From Acidobacteriota bacterium (GTDB lineage Bacteria > Acidobacteriota > Terriglobia > Bryobacterales > Bryobacteraceae), in contig VFZP01000004.1 of assembly GCA_016871115.1 (NCBI GenBank), positions 1 to 41,540 on the forward strand: a DNA stretch of 41,540 bases. Reading direction: 5' to 3'. This document shows, piece after piece, positions 7,496 through 19,494 of the stretch (within the stretch, counting starts at the first letter, position 1; each line of letters opens with the position of its first letter). Below the pieces are notes generated by a model. It had not been told where the DNA came from, made no database searches, and saw nothing but the letters and a program-made list of their open reading frames with translations. The position numbers and the translations under genes are program-made.

Positions 7496-9061
7496 TTGGC
7501 TACTACATCGAGTGCGGTAAATCATCTCGTCGGCGCAGCTCGCCGGCGCACGCTGGCCAACCTCATCGGCGAGCAACTCAGCGTGGGCCTGATTGCCGCG
7601 ATGGGCGGCGCCATCGTGCTCCTGCTCATCGGCACGCAAATTCTCGATTGGTGGTGGCCGATGGTACTGTTTCTCGGCGGCGCGGGGTTGAGCGGGTGGC
7701 GCGCCCGGCGCGCCTCGCCTTCGCCGTATAGCGTGGCGCAAACGGTGGACCAACGGCTGGATCTGAAAGACGCCATTTCGACCGCCTTCCACTTTCAACA
7801 ACCCGACGGCCGCGCGGGGTCAGCCCAGTTGATCGCCGCGCAATGTGCGCAGGCCGAAGAACTCGCGGTCCGGGTCTCGGCCGCCGAAGCGATCCCGTGG
7901 CGTGTTCCGAAGCAACTGATGCCCGCACTGCTTTTCACCGGCGCCGCCGTGGCGTTGTTCCTGATTCGCTACGGGACCTCCTGCAGCCTCAGCGTGCAAA
8001 AGCCGATCGTCGAAGCCGTCTCCGATTTCTTCCAACTCGCGCCTGAGACCACGCTGGCGAAAAAGGGCAAAGGTCCCAAGATGCCCGGGCAAGACCCGCT
8101 CGGCATCGACATCACCAACCCGGATCAAGACCCGAAAGACCAACTCGACAAAGCGTCCGACGATGCACTGGAAGTAGTGGACACGCCCGACCCGAATGCG
8201 GGCACCGATCAGCCGAGCGCACAGACGCATCAACAGCAGGTGAAGACGCAAGGTCAGGAAGGCTTTGACAAGGAAGGCCTGGAGGAGCCGTCCGAGGAAG
8301 GCGAGAAGACCGCCGCGAATCCGAATGACAAAGAAGGCTCCGGCGATTCCTCCAAGGGCGGCGATGAGGCCGCGAAGAATCAGAAGAACGACGCGGGCAA
8401 GCAGGCGGGCGACAACGCGAGCCTCATGGACAAGATGCGCGATGCGATGGCGAACCTGATGGCCAAGCTCAAAATCCCGCAGCAACAGCAGCAGGGCGCC
8501 GGTAAGCAGCAGACATCGAATCAAAAGGGCGGGCAGAAGAAGGCGGGCGACCCGTCAGGCGGCGGGCAAAAGGGCGAGAAGGGGAAAGGCGACCATTCGG
8601 CCAAGGGCCAGCCGAGCGACGACCCCAACCGCGAAGGCGAACAGAGCGAGCAGCAGGCGCAGGCGGGCCAGGGCCAGTCGAACGACAAAGGCCAGGAAGG
8701 CGGTTCTCCGAATGAAGCCAAGAGCGGCATGGGCAAGCAGGACGGCGCCAAGGACCTCAAGGACGCCGAGCAAGCCGCCGCGATGGGCAAGCTGAGTGCG
8801 ATCTTCGGCAAGCGCGCCGAAAACATCAAGGGCGACGTGATGGTGGAGGTCACCAGCGGCAAGCAGCAAAATCTGCGCACGGGCTACACGCAGCGCGGCG
8901 CGCAGCACACAGACGCGGGCAGCCAGATTCACCGAGACGAAGTGCCGCAGCATTTGCAGCACTACGTGCAGCAGTATTTCGAGCAGGTGCGGAAGGGTGA
9001 GAAGATGCTGGCGGCGGCGCCGCCGCCCGCCAATGCCGGCGCGGAGCCGGCGAAGAAATAG
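7496..9061 (+). CDS. Membrane protein with long low-complexity Gly/Lys/Gln/Asp/Glu-rich region, hypothetical
   Basis: ORF-track start 7451 lies inside the divergent aminotransferase. TTG at 7496 (LATTSSAVNHLVG...) has AGGAG at 7486-7490, a good spacing. Hydrophobic segments near the N-terminus, then a charged repetitive region. Confidence 0.7.
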   Translation: MATTSSAVNHLVGAARRRTLANLIGEQLSVGLIAAMGGAIVLLLIGTQILDWWWPMVLFLGGAGLSGWRARRASPSPYSVAQTVDQRLDLKDAISTAFHFQQPDGRAGSAQLIAAQCAQAEELAVRVSAAEAIPWRVPKQLMPALLFTGAAVALFLIRYGTSCSLSVQKPIVEAVSDFFQLAPETTLAKKGKGPKMPGQDPLGIDITNPDQDPKDQLDKASDDALEVVDTPDPNAGTDQPSAQTHQQQVKTQGQEGFDKEGLEEPSEEGEKTAANPNDKEGSGDSSKGGDEAAKNQKNDAGKQAGDNASLMDKMRDAMANLMAKLKIPQQQQQGAGKQQTSNQKGGQKKAGDPSGGGQKGEKGKGDHSAKGQPSDDPNREGEQSEQQAQAGQGQSNDKGQEGGSPNEAKSGMGKQDGAKDLKDAEQAAAMGKLSAIFGKRAENIKGDVMVEVTSGKQQNLRTGYTQRGAQHTDAGSQIHRDEVPQHLQHYVQQYFEQVRKGEKMLAAAPPPANAGAEPAKK

Positions 9062-9082
9062 CGGCAGCCCGCGCCGGGTACG

Positions 9083-9664
9083 CTACTTTTTCATGTGGAT
9101 GGTGAATTTCGTTTTGCCGCTCTGCGACTTGGCGAGCAGTCGCACGGTCTTCACGTGGCGTCCATCGGCGAAGTTCAGCAGCTCGTAGATACCGGACTTG
9201 TAGACGCGGTCATTGAAGTCCACCACCTGCACGTTGCCGTTCTCAAACGTCACCTCGGCAAATTCGAGTTGCGCGCGGCCGTCGACCTGGAGGAACAACG
9301 CGTCGCCACGCCGGTCGACGCCGAAGTTCGAATCCACCCACTCCTCATCGCGTTCGATCGTCTCGGCATCTTCCCAGATCAGCCGGTCACGCGGAGGCAG
9401 CGGCACCATCGTCGCGCCCCATACCACGGCGGGTAAGAACACGAGTGGCGCGCCGACCACGACACGCGTGCGTGCCGGACGCACCACCACCGTGCGCGTG
9501 ACAGAGCGGCGGATGGGATGCCCGGAATGCACCACCACCGCGGTTCGGCGTACCGCCGGGCCGCGGCGCACCACTACTTTGCGCGCGCTCAGTTCCTCAG
9601 GATGGACAAACAGCATCGCCAGGGCGGCGGCGGTCAGGCAGGTTGCAACTGTTCGGTTCAACAT
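9083..9664 (-). CDS. Secreted hypothetical protein with Arg/Val-rich N-terminal region
   Basis: ATG at 9664 (MLNRTVATCLTAAALAMLFVHPEELSARKVVVRRG...) is preceded by GGAGG; signal-peptide-like start. ORF-track start 9739 seems too far upstream. Confidence 0.6.
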   Translation of the reverse strand: MLNRTVATCLTAAALAMLFVHPEELSARKVVVRRGPAVRRTAVVVHSGHPIRRSVTRTVVVRPARTRVVVGAPLVFLPAVVWGATMVPLPPRDRLIWEDAETIERDEEWVDSNFGVDRRGDALFLQVDGRAQLEFAEVTFENGNVQVVDFNDRVYKSGIYELLNFADGRHVKTVRLLAKSQSGKTKFTIHMKK

Positions 9665-9785
9665 TTTCAAGATCCTCCAAACAGGCAATCGGAAACGCGG
9701 TCTGCCGCGCATCATGCAATCGCACTTCTGACCAGACAAACCCGTCGGCGCGGCAGGAGTTTCGGCGAAAAAGCACGGAGCAGGA

Positions 9786-12700
9786 TTGGGACAGTATGAA
9801 ATAATGATGTTGCCGGTTCCTATGCAACGTCAACAGTTTCGCCGCCGTACGATTCTGCCCGCCCTCGGGTTGCTCAGCCTGCTGGGCATTGCCTGGATCC
9901 AAGCCGCCGAAAACGCTCCGGCCGCGCTTGAGCCGGCGTTTGCCAAGTCGGTAGCGCCTTTCCTCAAGAAGAACTGCCTCCAGTGCCACAACACCGAAAC
10001 CGCCGTAGCCGGCGTGCGTCTTGAGGCTCTCAACGCCTCGCTCGAGGATCGCCACCTCACCATCTGGGAGCACGTGGAGAAGAAGATCGCCGACGGGTCC
10101 ATGCCGCCCAAAGGGCTGCCTCAGCCTTCCGCCGAAGAACGTAAGGCTGTGATCGAGTGGATCACGCGCGCGCTCGAAGTAGCCCGGGCACGGCCCACGC
10201 CAAAGAACGGCATGGCGCGGCGGCTCACGATTGCGCAATACCGTAACACCCTGCGCGACCTGCTACTCCTTGACGACAACGACCTCACCGAAGCCTTGCC
10301 TCCCGACGCGGTCTCCAAAGACGGCTTCGTCAACAACAAGGAAACGTTGCAACTGAACCCTCTGTTGACTGAGGCGTATTTTGAGATCGCCGAAGAAGCC
10401 CTGAGCCGCGTGATCGTCAATCCCGACGTCAAGCCCGCGATTCAGAAATTCCGTTTGGACCTTGGCGAGGGCGTGAACCCGAACCCGATTCCCGAGAAGT
10501 TGATTCTCGGCGCCGGCAGCGAGTTGCTCGAAAACAAAGACGTGCTCATCACGCAGCCCCGGCCCGTGAAACCCTTTCCGTTTGAGCCCGTGGCGATGCG
10601 CACCAAGTTTCGCTTCATCGAAGGCTATCAGGGCAATGACACAGTACGCGGGTGGCGCGAGTACGACAGCATCTACCACGCGGTCTTCGCCGATGTGCGC
10701 GGCAGCCATGGTTACCCCAAGGGCCAAGCCTACAGCACCGCGCCCGAAGGGCTACTCCTGCGCCCCGCGATTCCGAACGACGAGATTTTCACCGCCGACG
10801 GGACCTACGGTCCCAAAGCCAACTTCAAGATTCCGGTACGCGAGTTGCCTAATCACGGCCGCTTCCGTGTAACGGTCAACGCCGCCAAATATGACGACGG
10901 CCTGCTGCTGGACGAAGACGCCGCGTCGCGCCCCGAGGGCTCGGCGGGCGCGGTCACGGCGCGCGGAACCCGAACGGGGCAGACGGTGGAGATCCCGACC
11001 GCAGGCCTTTACCAAGTGGATGTCTACAAGGGCACGCGCGGCGACACGCCGCCCTCACCGGACGCATCGCGCCTGAGCGAAGGCCTTGGCGGCGAATGGA
11101 AGTTTGAATCGCCAGACGGCCTCACCATGGAAGGCAACGCCAAGCTCACCGACGACTCTCCTTTCGGCAAGGCCATCGCCTTCAGCGGCATGGGTACTGC
11201 GGCAGTGGCGGACCGGACACCGGCAATGAATGTGGGCACCGGAGACTTCACAGTGGCCGCCTGGATCCACCCGCGCCAGCAGCGCCGCGCGGGCCTCGTC
11301 GCCGCGGGCGGTTTGAACTGGATGCACGGCTGGCTGTTGATGATCAACGATAACAAGGGCATGCTGCGGTTTGAGGCCTCCAGCGCCGACACGCAATCTG
11401 CTGGCAGCGTCCAGTCTCTGCCCGGTGTGATTCGTCATGATGTGTGGCAACACGTGGCGGCCATTGTCAAACGCGGCGGCAAGAACCAGACGGTTCTGTA
11501 CGTGAACGGCTACGCGGTGGCGAAGGGCGATATCTCCGATGCTGACCTCGACAACGCGAAAATGGCGCTGCGCATCGGCCGTGTCCCCGCCGGTCCGCAG
11601 TTCCGCGGCGACATGGATGAGGTGCGGCTGTACCGGCGCGCGCTTAGCGAAGCCGAGTTGCAGGCGCTCATTGAGCCGGGCCGCGAGTTTGCGATTCCTC
11701 CGCCTGAGAAAGCGCCAGAATTGTCGATGCGGCTCGGCGCACGCCGCTTCGCTGGCACGCTCCACCAGCCCTCGTTTCTCGCCTTGCGCTTGCCGGCCGG
11801 GCCGCTCGAAGTCAAAACCGAAAACACAGGCGTGCGCGACATTGATCGCGTGGTGTTCACGCCCCTCCGCGGCAGCGACCCCATGGAGCGCCGTTTTCTC
11901 ACGTTTGAAAAGCGTGCCCCGCGCGTGGGTGTGCATCTCGGGTTCCGGCGCGATTGCGGCAGCACACTCGCTCCCGTTGGTCCGGCGCAGCAGATGGCCT
12001 CCACCACGCCCGGGCAGTTCGTTTTTGAGGGTTCGATCCGTAACTACCCGAACCCGAATGTCGAAAAGGACAATGTGAACTACCTGGCGGGCGTGCGTGA
12101 AATCGGCGTGCGAAGCGAGTACACAGACGGCCGCGACATGCCGAGACTGGCCATTCAGTCAGTAGAATTCGAAGGCCCCTACTACGATTCCTGGCCGCCG
12201 GCTTCGCACCGCAGTATCTTTATCGACTCACCGGCCAAGGCCAACCCAGCCGTCTATGCACGCCAGATCATCCGCAACTTCGCTACGCGAGCCTTCCGCC
12301 GCCCGGTGACGGCCGCCGAAGAGGCCGCGCTGATCGGGGTGTTCAACAAGACGTACGCGGCAGGCAGGGACTTTGAACGTAGCGTAAAGGATGCGCTCCT
12401 GGTGGTACTCACCTCGCCGCAGTTCCTGTTCCTGGTGGAAAGCAGCGCTTCCCCTGCGCCGGAGCCGTTGAACGCCTATGAACTCGCCTCCAAGCTGAGC
12501 TACTTCCTGTGGAACGCGCCGCCGGACCGTACAACGCTTCGCCTTGCCGCCAACGGGACTTTGCGTGCGCGCTTGGATGCTGAGGTTGACCGCATGATAT
12601 CGAGCCCGCGCGCTTCGCAGTTCATCCGCGAGTTTGCGTCGCAGTGGCTGGCGCTAGACAAATTCCAGGTGCTGGAGCCGGACAAAAAGAGCTTCCCCCG

Positions 12701-13454
12701 CATGACGCGCGACATCCGCGCGCACCTCAAGGATGAACCGGTCGCTTTCATCGAACATCTGCTGCGGAACAATCTGCCTGTGAAGAATCTGGTGGCTTCC
12801 GACTTCATTGTGGCCAACGAAGTGGTGGCCAGCTACTACGACCTCGCCGACAAGACCGAGGATGGGTTCCGTTTTGCCGTGATCCCGCACGGGCGCCCTG
12901 AACTGGGTGGCGTGCTCACGCAGCCCGCCATCATGGCCGGCTTGAGCGACGGACGCGAGTCGAACCCCGTGAAACGGGGCAATTGGATCGCGCGCCGTAT
13001 CGTGGCCGAGCCGCCGGACGATCCGCCGCCGAACGTGCCCGCGCTGAAGGAAGCAGAAAAGGGCATGACATTACGCGAGCGCATCGAAGCGCACCGCAAT
13101 CAGTCGGCCTGCCGCCAATGTCACGCCAAGATCGATCCGTATGGCGTGGCGATGGAAGAGTTCGATGCCGGCGGCCGGCTCAAGACTCACGCGGCGGACG
13201 CGCGCGCCACGTTGCCGGACGACAAGGATGTCGCGGGCTTGGCAGACCTGCAACGCCATTTGATCGAAACCCGGATTGACCAGGTGGCCTTCAGCGTCCT
13301 CAAGCACATGCAGACCTATGCAAACGGCCGCACACTGGCATACAATGAGGTTAACTTTTTGAAGCAAGACGGCTTGAAGTTGAAGCCGGGCGGCTATCGG
13401 ATGAAGGACATGATCCGGTACGTCGTAAACAGCAAAGCGTTCTTGGAGAAGTGA
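9786..13454 (+). CDS. DUF1592-family (DUF1587/1592/1588/1595/1585) c-type-cytochrome protein with LamG-like insertion
   Basis: [17 protein letters not shown] heme site; [48 protein letters not shown]; central LamG-like [12 protein letters not shown]...[25 protein letters not shown]. Exact start uncertain (9786, 9807 or nearby). Confidence 0.88.
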   Translation: MGQYEIMMLPVPMQRQQFRRRTILPALGLLSLLGIAWIQAAENAPAALEPAFAKSVAPFLKKNCLQCHNTETAVAGVRLEALNASLEDRHLTIWEHVEKKIADGSMPPKGLPQPSAEERKAVIEWITRALEVARARPTPKNGMARRLTIAQYRNTLRDLLLLDDNDLTEALPPDAVSKDGFVNNKETLQLNPLLTEAYFEIAEEALSRVIVNPDVKPAIQKFRLDLGEGVNPNPIPEKLILGAGSELLENKDVLITQPRPVKPFPFEPVAMRTKFRFIEGYQGNDTVRGWREYDSIYHAVFADVRGSHGYPKGQAYSTAPEGLLLRPAIPNDEIFTADGTYGPKANFKIPVRELPNHGRFRVTVNAAKYDDGLLLDEDAASRPEGSAGAVTARGTRTGQTVEIPTAGLYQVDVYKGTRGDTPPSPDASRLSEGLGGEWKFESPDGLTMEGNAKLTDDSPFGKAIAFSGMGTAAVADRTPAMNVGTGDFTVAAWIHPRQQRRAGLVAAGGLNWMHGWLLMINDNKGMLRFEASSADTQSAGSVQSLPGVIRHDVWQHVAAIVKRGGKNQTVLYVNGYAVAKGDISDADLDNAKMALRIGRVPAGPQFRGDMDEVRLYRRALSEAELQALIEPGREFAIPPPEKAPELSMRLGARRFAGTLHQPSFLALRLPAGPLEVKTENTGVRDIDRVVFTPLRGSDPMERRFLTFEKRAPRVGVHLGFRRDCGSTLAPVGPAQQMASTTPGQFVFEGSIRNYPNPNVEKDNVNYLAGVREIGVRSEYTDGRDMPRLAIQSVEFEGPYYDSWPPASHRSIFIDSPAKANPAVYARQIIRNFATRAFRRPVTAAEEAALIGVFNKTYAAGRDFERSVKDALLVVLTSPQFLFLVESSASPAPEPLNAYELASKLSYFLWNAPPDRTTLRLAANGTLRARLDAEVDRMISSPRASQFIREFASQWLALDKFQVLEPDKKSFPRMTRDIRAHLKDEPVAFIEHLLRNNLPVKNLVASDFIVANEVVASYYDLADKTEDGFRFAVIPHGRPELGGVLTQPAIMAGLSDGRESNPVKRGNWIARRIVAEPPDDPPPNVPALKEAEKGMTLRERIEAHRNQSACRQCHAKIDPYGVAMEEFDAGGRLKTHAADARATLPDDKDVAGLADLQRHLIETRIDQVAFSVLKHMQTYANGRTLAYNEVNFLKQDGLKLKPGGYRMKDMIRYVVNSKAFLEK

Positions 13455-13458
13455 GGAA

Positions 13459-14790
<1,332 letters not shown>

Positions 14791-14817
14791 CAGCTTCTCT
14801 GTCATTTTTCCGGCTCC

Positions 14818-14849
14818 GGCCCGATGCTCCTTCGCAGGCGGATCGGGCC
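14818..14849. other. Intergenic hairpin between the DUF1552 gene and cdaA
   Basis: GGCCCGAT (14818-14825) / ATCGGGCC (14842-14849) perfect 8-bp arms with an inner CCT-TCGC-AGG mini-stem; no T-tract follows on the plus strand. Confidence 0.5.
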
Positions 14850-14879
14850 ATTGCTCTTCCTCGCCCTTGCGTTAAACGC

Positions 14880-14885
14880 TACAAT
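14880..14885 (+). promoter_or_regulatory. Candidate -10 element of the cdaA operon
   Basis: TACAAT in cgcTACAATtaaat, about 25 nt before the cdaA ATG; no convincing -35. Confidence 0.35.
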
Positions 14886-14910
14886 TAAATCACCTTAGCA
14901 CCCAACAGTC

Positions 14911-15762
14911 ATGGAACTTTTGCACGAGATGCTCGCCTCCACGGCCGGTCGGCTCACGCCTGCCGCGGTGCTCGACATCGTACTGACTGCATTTCTTCTC
15001 TATCAGTTAATGCTAATGATCAAAGGGCGCCGCGCGGCGCACGCACTGGCCGGCATTTCCGTGCTGACGGGCCTTTACCTGTTTGCGCGGGCGGCCAACC
15101 TTGAACTGCTCCGTACGCTCTTGGCCACGCTGGCGCCCTACACCGCCTTCGGCCTCATTGTGATGTTCCAAAGCGAAATCCGCCGGCTGTTGGCGCGCCT
15201 CGGGAGGCACGACTGGGTGGGCTTTACCAGCCGTCTGAAGCGCCGGGAATTTGTTGAGGAAATCCTGTTGGCCGTGGAGCAACTTTCGCGCACCCACACC
15301 GGGGCGCTGATCGTTTTGGAACGCGACATGGGACTGCGGACATTCGTCGAAAGCGGCGTGCACATCGACGCAGTGGTTTCGCGCGACCTGCTACTTTCCA
15401 TCTTTGAAAACAAGGGCGCGCTGCATGACGGCGCCGTGATCGTGCAGAACGAACGCCTCGCCGCGGCCGCCTGCTTTCTGCCGCTTACCACCAACCCGGT
15501 GATGTCCAAAGCCGGTACGCGCCACCGCGCGGCCATGGGAGGCACCGAAGATAGCGATTGCCTGGCCATCATCGTTTCCGAAGAAACCGGGCGCATTTCC
15601 GCCGCCGGCTACGGGCATCTGCGCAAGGGCCTCAACCTGCAACAATTGGATGAGCTGATTTCCAGCCACTTGAACAACCAGACCGACGAGACCAGCTTTA
15701 ACCAAGGGGCCGCTCGCGTCGCCGTGTCCGCGACGCCCACTCCGGACTCGGTGAACTCGTGA
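14911..15762 (+). CDS. cdaA: Diadenylate cyclase (DisA_N/DAC domain, CdaA type)
   Basis: N-terminal TM helices; LHDGAVIVQNERLAAAACFLPLT ... GTRHRAAMGGTEDSDCLAIIVSEETGRIS (DGA and RHR motifs). Confidence 0.95.
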   Translation: MELLHEMLASTAGRLTPAAVLDIVLTAFLLYQLMLMIKGRRAAHALAGISVLTGLYLFARAANLELLRTLLATLAPYTAFGLIVMFQSEIRRLLARLGRHDWVGFTSRLKRREFVEEILLAVEQLSRTHTGALIVLERDMGLRTFVESGVHIDAVVSRDLLLSIFENKGALHDGAVIVQNERLAAAACFLPLTTNPVMSKAGTRHRAAMGGTEDSDCLAIIVSEETGRISAAGYGHLRKGLNLQQLDELISSHLNNQTDETSFNQGAARVAVSATPTPDSVNS

Positions 15763-16409
15763 TTCAAATCGTCACCAGCAACTGGAAGTACAAGGCGGGA
15801 TCTCTGGTGCTGGCATCGCTGCTGTGGTTGGGCGTGGTGGAGGAGTCAGAACTCGCCACCAGCGTGTTGGCCCCCATCCAATACAAGAATCTGCCTAGAG
15901 ATCTGGAGATGAGTTCCGATGCATCGGATAAGGTGCATTTGGAAGTCCGAGGTCCTGCGTCCAAGCTGAACGCGGCTATGTTGGCCGACGCGCGCGTGCT
16001 GCTTGATCTCAGCGCCGTGGACCAGCCCGGAGATCGTACATTTCCGATTGACCCGTTGTCGCTCGGCTTGCCGTTAGGAGTCTCGTTGGATCGGACCGTG
16101 CCCGCGCAGGTGCGTTTGCATTTTGAGCGGCGTCAAACCAAGGAAATACGTGTAACCATTCGCTTACGCGGGGCTGGTGCCCAGGGCCTGGAGATTCTGG
16201 AACAGACGGCAACGCCTGCCACTCTCCGCATTACAGGACCCGAAACGCGCGTGACGCGTATCGATACGGTAGATACCGATCCTATCGACGTCGACGGGTT
16301 GAAGGCGGCAGTGGTTGATTATCAGGTGCACGCCTATCTGCCAGACCCTCAGGTCCGGTTCGTGGGAGACGGCCGCGTTACGGTGCGTCTCCGTGTTAAG
16401 CGCAACTAA
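15759..16409 (+). CDS. cdaR: YbbR-domain protein, CdaA regulator-like
   Basis: N-terminal TM and YbbR-like repeats; overlaps the cdaA stop by 4 nt and precedes glmM. Confidence 0.88.
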   Translation: MIQIVTSNWKYKAGSLVLASLLWLGVVEESELATSVLAPIQYKNLPRDLEMSSDASDKVHLEVRGPASKLNAAMLADARVLLDLSAVDQPGDRTFPIDPLSLGLPLGVSLDRTVPAQVRLHFERRQTKEIRVTIRLRGAGAQGLEILEQTATPATLRITGPETRVTRIDTVDTDPIDVDGLKAAVVDYQVHAYLPDPQVRFVGDGRVTVRLRVKRN

Positions 16410-16460
16410 GCCCGCAGTTCCGATCAGACGGGCCAGCGAAGGAAAGAGGAGGGAATCAAA

Positions 16461-17825
16461 GTGTCGCGGCAGCTCTTTGGAACGGATGGAATTCGCGGCG
16501 TGGCGGGCAAAGCCCCGCTAGATCCGCGCACAGTGCATGCCACGGGTGCGGCTCTGGGCGCCTGGTGCCGGTCGCATGCGCCAGCCGGGGAAACGCCCGA
16601 AGTGGTCGTCGGTATGGATACCCGTGAATCGGGATCCTGGATCGCGGAACAGGTGGCAGGCGGCTTGGCGCGGGAAGGCGTGCGGGCTCGCTTTGCTGGC
16701 GTCATCACCACGCCCGGCGTCGCCTACCTCACCAAGAATGATACGTTTGTGGCGGGCGTGATGATTTCGGCCTCGCACAATCCGTTTCAGGACAACGGCA
16801 TCAAGATCGCTGGCCACTCCGGCTACAAGCTGCCGGACAGCGAAGAACTGGAGATTGAGAAGGTCATTTTCCGGCTGCTCACCGAGGGCATCGAAGCCAC
16901 CCGGCGGGTGATGGAAGTCGAAGCACGGCTGGATGCGCGGTATCTTGAGTACCTCCTCTCCACTTTCCCCGGACGCCTCGATGGCATGAAAATCGTGCTC
17001 GATTGCGGCAACGGCGCGGCGTCGCGGTTGGGGCCGGAAGCACTCGAACGCCTGGGCGCGCATCTGGTGGTGACGAACGCCGAGCCCAATGGCCGCAACA
17101 TTAACCTCGAATGCGGCGCCACGCACGTGGACAAGCTCCGCGCACGGGTGGTGGCCGAACGGGCCGCGGCAGGCTTTGCCTTTGACGGCGATGCGGACCG
17201 CTGCATTGCGGTGTCGGCGTCCGGCGCGATCGTCGATGGCGACGCGGTGTTGCTGATGATGGCGCGCTACCTGCACGCGCGAGGGCGGCTTCATGCCAAG
17301 GACGGCTCGCCGGTGGTGGTAGCCACAGTGATGTCGAACCTCGGGTTCCAGCGCGCGCTCGAACGCGACGGGATCGGGTTGATCCGCACGGCGGTGGGCG
17401 ACAAGTATGTGCTCGAGGAAATGGTGAAGCGCGGCGCGCCGATCGGCGGCGAACAGTCCGGCCATCTCATCTTCATGGAGCAGGCCACCACGGGCGATGG
17501 ATTGTTGACCGCCCTGCGTGTGCTCGAAGTGATGCAGCAAACCGGCAAGCCGCTTGACGAGTTGACCGAGGGCTTTCACAGCTACCCGCAGAAGCTGGTG
17601 AACTTGCGCGTCAAAGAACGCCGCCCGCTGGCCGATCTCGTGGCGGTGAACGCCGCGATTGAGGCGGCCGAGCAGTCGCTGGGTTCCGATGGCCGCGTGC
17701 TGGTGCGTTTCTCTGGCACCGAGCCGCTTTTGCGCGTGATGGTGGAAGGCCCCACGAACGAATCCGTGGAGAACCACTGCGCCTTGATCGCCGGAGCCAT
17801 TCGCTCCGAACTCGGCGCGTCCTGA
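16461..17825 (+). CDS. glmM: Phosphoglucosamine mutase
   Basis: GTG start; LFGTDGIRGVAG, ISASHNPFQDNGIKI, FAFDGDADRCIAV, RFSGTEPLLRVMVEG. Confidence 0.96.
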   Translation: MSRQLFGTDGIRGVAGKAPLDPRTVHATGAALGAWCRSHAPAGETPEVVVGMDTRESGSWIAEQVAGGLAREGVRARFAGVITTPGVAYLTKNDTFVAGVMISASHNPFQDNGIKIAGHSGYKLPDSEELEIEKVIFRLLTEGIEATRRVMEVEARLDARYLEYLLSTFPGRLDGMKIVLDCGNGAASRLGPEALERLGAHLVVTNAEPNGRNINLECGATHVDKLRARVVAERAAAGFAFDGDADRCIAVSASGAIVDGDAVLLMMARYLHARGRLHAKDGSPVVVATVMSNLGFQRALERDGIGLIRTAVGDKYVLEEMVKRGAPIGGEQSGHLIFMEQATTGDGLLTALRVLEVMQQTGKPLDELTEGFHSYPQKLVNLRVKERRPLADLVAVNAAIEAAEQSLGSDGRVLVRFSGTEPLLRVMVEGPTNESVENHCALIAGAIRSELGAS

Positions 17826-19483
17826 TTGAGTGAAGCTTCGCGCACCAGGCGCTCACACCCGCGCACGGTCAGCGCCATCATCGTCAGCGTCGGGTGGTAC
17901 GAGCCCGTGGTAACAAACGGCCCGCCGCCAAACACGTACACGTTCTTGATGTCGTGCATCCGGCAGTACGGGTCCAGCGCGTTGGTCTTCGGGTCTTTGC
18001 CCATGCGGCACGTGCCCACTTCGTGAATCAGCCCGCCCGGCGTCGAGATGCTGCGGCCCACTTCGCGAATCTCTCCGCCCGCGGCCGTGAAGATTTCCTT
18101 CCTCATGTCGGTGCAGTCCTGCCAGATCGCGCGCTCGTTGTCGCTGAACGTGCAGGTGATCTTCAGCACCGGAATGCCAAAGGCATCCTTGCGCACCGGG
18201 TCAATCTCCACCTTGTTCTCAAAGCGCGGGAGCATTTCGCCGGCCGACATGTAGATGCGCGCCACCGCCGGGTAGTTCTTGCGGATCGACTCTTTCAGAT
18301 CGGCGCCGTAGCCGGGCATCACGAGCGCAAACCCCGGACTCGAAGTCTGCCCGCCGCTCATGTTCATGCAGTAGCCCCGGATGAACTTCGGGTGCTCGTC
18401 TTTGAGGTTGCGGAAATTGGGAATGAATGTGCCGCTCGACTTGCCGTCGTCGTTCCGCGGCGCATTGCCGCGTAGCGCCGGCAGAAAGCCCGTGACGCTA
18501 GCGCCGGACACCTGGTCCATCAAATAGTGCCCCAGCGTGGCACTCGAATTAACGTGGCCGTCCTTGGCGCAGTTGAGCAGAATACACGTGGACTCGAGCG
18601 TCGACGCGGCGACGATCACGAACTTGCCGCGCGCCTCGTAGTCTTGCCGTGTTTGGCGATCAATGTAAGAGACGCCGCGCGCGCGACCGTCGGCGGCCAT
18701 CGTCACGGCGCGCACCACCGAATCCGGCCGCAGCGGCATCCTCCCGGTGGCCGCGGCCACTGGGAGCGTCGACACGATCGAGTTGAACATGGCCCCGATA
18801 TCGCAGCTCTGTATGCATGCGCCGCAGAAGCGGCACGCCGGGCGGCCCTTGTGCGGGCGCGTCAGTTGCGCGAGACGCCGCTGCGTTACCGGCAGATTCA
18901 TGCGCTTGGCCGTGCGGCGGAACAGTTCCTCAGCGCAGTTGTGCGGCATGCCGGGCAGGAACTTGCCGTCAGGCAATGGCGGGAAACCCGCCATGTAGCC
19001 GCTGACGCCGATGTGTTCCTCGACGTGATCGTAAAAGGGCGCAAGGTCCGCGTAGCTGACGGGCCAGTCTTCACCGAACCCATCGCGCGAGGCCGCTTTG
19101 AAATCGAAGTCGCTCAGCCGGTGCGTCGCGCGAGACTAGTGGAGTGAGCGCCCGCCCACCATGCGCGAGCGGATCCACGTGAACGGCTTGCCGGGCTCGG
19201 TGGTGAACGGATGGTCTGGGTGCCGAGCCCACAAGAGCGGCACGCGGTCGCTGGGGCGCTCCGGGCGGCGGCGCTCAGCAGCCAGACCGCGCCCAGGCTG
19301 CTGCCACGGCCATTCGTGGCGCGCAAAGTCCCTGCCGGCCACAGGTATCGGACCAGCGTCCAGCACCAACACATCCATGCCGCGTTCGGTCAGTTCCTTC
19401 GCGGCAAAGCCGCCGCACGGGCCGGTGCCGATGATGATGGCGTCAAACTGGCGCGTGGGCGTATCGCGAGTGATCGTCAGCAT
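17826..19483 (-). pseudogene. GMC-family oxidoreductase, interrupted by an in-frame TAG and lacking its own stop before glmM
   Basis: N-part MLTITRDTPTRQFDAIIIGTGPCGGFAAKELTERGMDVLVLDAG...MVGGRSLH, then TAG at 19136-19138, then in the same frame SRATHRLSDFDFKAASRDGFGEDWPVSYADLAPFY...CGACIQSCDIGAMFNS...GTCRMGKDPKTNALDP...GSYHPTLTMMALTVRGCERLVREAS. The open frame continues antisense into glmM to 17582. Confidence 0.82.
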
Positions 19484-19494
19484 GGTGCGGCTAC

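Noticed and set aside
8040-9000. DNA tandem repeat array in the low-complexity coding region
   Set aside because: The repetitiveness is compositional (Gly/Lys/Gln/Asp codons) without a fixed period or near-identical units.
14818-14849. Rho-independent terminator after the DUF1552 gene
   Set aside because: The hairpin is good but no T-run follows on the plus strand; reported only as a hairpin.
16518-17777. 419-aa minus-strand ORF opposite glmM
   Set aside because: Antisense shadow of a strongly recognised glmM; no motifs.
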